64,000 bases of DNA, from contig JAISXG010000084.1 of NCBI GenBank assembly GCA_031270605.1, forward strand, positions 1 to 64,000. The letters run 5' to 3'. Origin of the DNA: Oscillospiraceae bacterium. Lineage in GTDB: Bacteria > Bacillota > Clostridia > Oscillospirales > Acutalibacteraceae. Shown here in pieces: positions 62,681 through 64,000 of the stretch. The notes beneath the pieces were generated by a model. It made no database searches and was not told the DNA's origin. It saw only the letters and a program-made list of their open reading frames with translations. Position 1 is the stretch's first letter, and each line of letters starts with the position of its first letter. A program made the position numbers and the translations under genes.

Positions 62681-63823
62681 GTGAAATTTTTTGAGGACAC
62701 TGTCTGCCAGCAAAAAAAAACGGGTTACAGTGTTTGCGGCGACTATTATTTAAGCGAACGCACCGAAGAGGGCAGCCTGTTTATCCTGTGCGACGGCATC
62801 GGTTCGGGCATTTATGCGAATATTGCCGCGATTACCTGCGCCGAGCGCCTCTTGGAGCTTGTGCGCGAGCGGGTGTCTTTGCGCGCGGCCTGTGAAATGG
62901 TGGCCAGCTCCATGCATAAGGCGCGGGAGGCGGATATCCCCTTTTCAGCCTTTTCAGCCCTTGAGGTGCTGCCGGACGGCCATTTCTGGGTCTATACCTA
63001 TGAAGCGCCGGACGCGATTGTTTTCCGCAACGGTTCGGCGTCCGTCCTTTCGCCCCGGTTTTACACCGCGGGTTATGAGGTCATCGGCGAATCCTTTGGG
63101 AAATTGACCTACGGCGATGCAATCCTGCTCTCAAGCGACGGCGTGACGCAGGCGGGTCTCGGTCACGGCTACGGCATGGGTATCGGCACGGCCGGAGTGA
63201 TAAAATTTATCAACCACACCCATGTGGAAGAAGAGGATATCAACCTGCTGCCCGAAAAGATTGCGGCGATGTGCTCATCTTTCATGCAAAACCGGTTTGA
63301 GGACGACACCAGCGTTGCGCTGATTCACTGCCGTGAGGCAAGGCAGCTTTCGATTCTCACGGGTCCGCCGTCCAAGCCTTCTCTTGATTCTGAGTGCGTA
63401 AATTTTTTCATGAGTCTGCCGGGGCAGAAAATTGTCTGCGGCTCCACAACGGCGGACATTGTATCGAGGGAGCTTGGGCGCAAGGTGGAGCTTGTGAACA
63501 TGAGCCCCACGCCGGGCGCCCTGCCGGAATACTGCATGGAGGGCATTGACCTGACCACCGAGGGCGCAATTACCCTCAACCAAGTCTATAACATCCTCGA
63601 CGAGCCGCCCGAAACCCTTTCGCAGAATTCAAATGTGGAGTATTTTTGCCTGCTGCTTCTGCAGGCCGATGTGATCAACTTCATTGTGGGCACCACCGTC
63701 AACCATGCCCACGAGGACTTGATTTTTAAGCAGGCGGGAGTTCGCACGCGCAAGACGATGACGACATTGTTAATTGAAAAGTTGTGCAGCCTGGGGAAAC
63801 TTGTTATTGAGCGCAATTTCTAG
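62681..63823 (+). CDS. SpoIIE/PP2C-type serine phosphatase
   Basis: About 380 residues. The PP2C/SpoIIE phosphatase domain (1-225) shows metal-binding aspartates in LFILCDGIGSG, LLSSDGVTQAG and FEDDTSVALI. The C-terminal ~150 residues are not recognised. Phosphatases of this type sit beside sensory [FeFe] hydrogenases in several Clostridia and presumably pass the H2/redox signal to a phosphoprotein target, for example an anti-sigma-factor pathway. I prefer GTG 62681: AAAGGA lies 11 bp upstream, whereas it overlaps the alternative ATG at 62669. Confidence 0.85.
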   Translation: MKFFEDTVCQQKKTGYSVCGDYYLSERTEEGSLFILCDGIGSGIYANIAAITCAERLLELVRERVSLRAACEMVASSMHKAREADIPFSAFSALEVLPDGHFWVYTYEAPDAIVFRNGSASVLSPRFYTAGYEVIGESFGKLTYGDAILLSSDGVTQAGLGHGYGMGIGTAGVIKFINHTHVEEEDINLLPEKIAAMCSSFMQNRFEDDTSVALIHCREARQLSILTGPPSKPSLDSECVNFFMSLPGQKIVCGSTTADIVSRELGRKVELVNMSPTPGALPEYCMEGIDLTTEGAITLNQVYNILDEPPETLSQNSNVEYFCLLLLQADVINFIVGTTVNHAHEDLIFKQAGVRTRKTMTTLLIEKLCSLGKLVIERNF

Positions 63824-63862
63824 GCAATCTTATTTAATAAGGTAAAATAAAAAACAATATAA

Positions 63863-63905
63863 AAAACCGGCACAGGCTTTTTATTACCTGCGCCGGTTTT
63901 TATGC
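63863..63905 (+). terminator. Terminator of the hydrogenase block
   Basis: AAACCGGC-A-CAGG (63864-63876) pairs with CCTG-C-GCCGGTTT (63887-63899) with one mismatch, then TTTT. Downstream to 64000 I see no gene. Confidence 0.85.
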
Positions 63906-64000
63906 TGTTGTATTGCGTTCGCTGCTTTATAATTCAGTGATTCATATCACAACATCAAATCTGAGCTTTTGTTTCATCCTTTTTATACTTCATGAAATAG

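Noticed and set aside
1..64000. tRNA, rRNA, CRISPR arrays, transposases and integrases
   Set aside because: I looked for cloverleaf-like segments, regularly spaced repeats and recombinase motifs and found none that I could support.

Overview
The window looks like a chromosomal segment of an anaerobic, fermentative Clostridia-type Firmicute, probably in the Oscillospirales / ruminococcal group. This is inferred from moderately high GC with Gram-positive Shine-Dalgarno sites and sigma-A promoters, two dockerin-bearing secreted proteins, class B sortases, an infC-rpmI-rplT operon with a transcription-attenuating leader, folate-type TrmFO, bifunctional AdhE, Rex and a trimeric bifurcating-type [FeFe] hydrogenase. 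No rRNA, tRNA, CRISPR array, integrase or transposase was recognised.

Layout. 1-3.7 kb: a palindrome-rich non-coding edge, two XRE regulators, a CPBP membrane protease and a lipoprotein. 3.9-16.1 kb: an FAD-dependent dehydrogenase, a CinA C-terminal-domain protein, three tandem sortase-B-like proteins with long cytosolic extensions (the third lacks the catalytic His and Cys), a divergent CinA-like protein, a dockerin protein with a SpoIID/LytB domain in permuted order, galE, and a dockerin protein with an LCAT-like hydrolase fold whose nucleophile serine is glycine. 16.2-28.1 kb: housekeeping genes (infC starting at AUC, rpmI, rplT, an amidase-like protein, a SpoU methyltransferase, dprA, topA, trmFO, plsX, an acyl-carrier-like protein with Glu in place of the phosphopantetheine serine, rnc, and a VanY-type carboxypeptidase).

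28.1-34.9 kb is the accessory region. It holds an MFS transporter, an isolated phage-tail assembly-chaperone-like gene with a perfect in-frame A AAA AAC slippery heptamer leading into a -1 frame extension, three related lipoproteins built from one or two copies of the same domain, and an AT-rich gene whose last ~135 codons look like a phage tape-measure C-terminus. Tail proteins beside duplicated lipoproteins resemble the parts list of a lipoprotein/tape-measure superinfection-exclusion system; that reading is a hypothesis.

35-52 kb: a DEAD-box helicase with an attenuator-like leader, xylA, a small Lys-rich protein, a PI-PLC-like phosphodiesterase, dCMP deaminase, an intact lipase, a polar amino acid ABC transporter, a GlmU acetyltransferase half beside pth and mfd, a PAP2 phosphatase, and a TlpA-like / CXXC microprotein / polyferredoxin trio.

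52.7-63.8 kb is a coherent redox and fermentation block: rex, adhE, then hydC-hydB-hydA, a putative sensory [FeFe]-hydrogenase-like protein with a PAS domain, and a SpoIIE/PP2C phosphatase. NADH can be reoxidised to ethanol by AdhE or to H2 by HydABC, while Rex (NADH/NAD) and the sensory hydrogenase-phosphatase pair probably report redox or H2 state. A ~115-nt, extremely structured element lies between the hydB stop codon and the probable hydA start.
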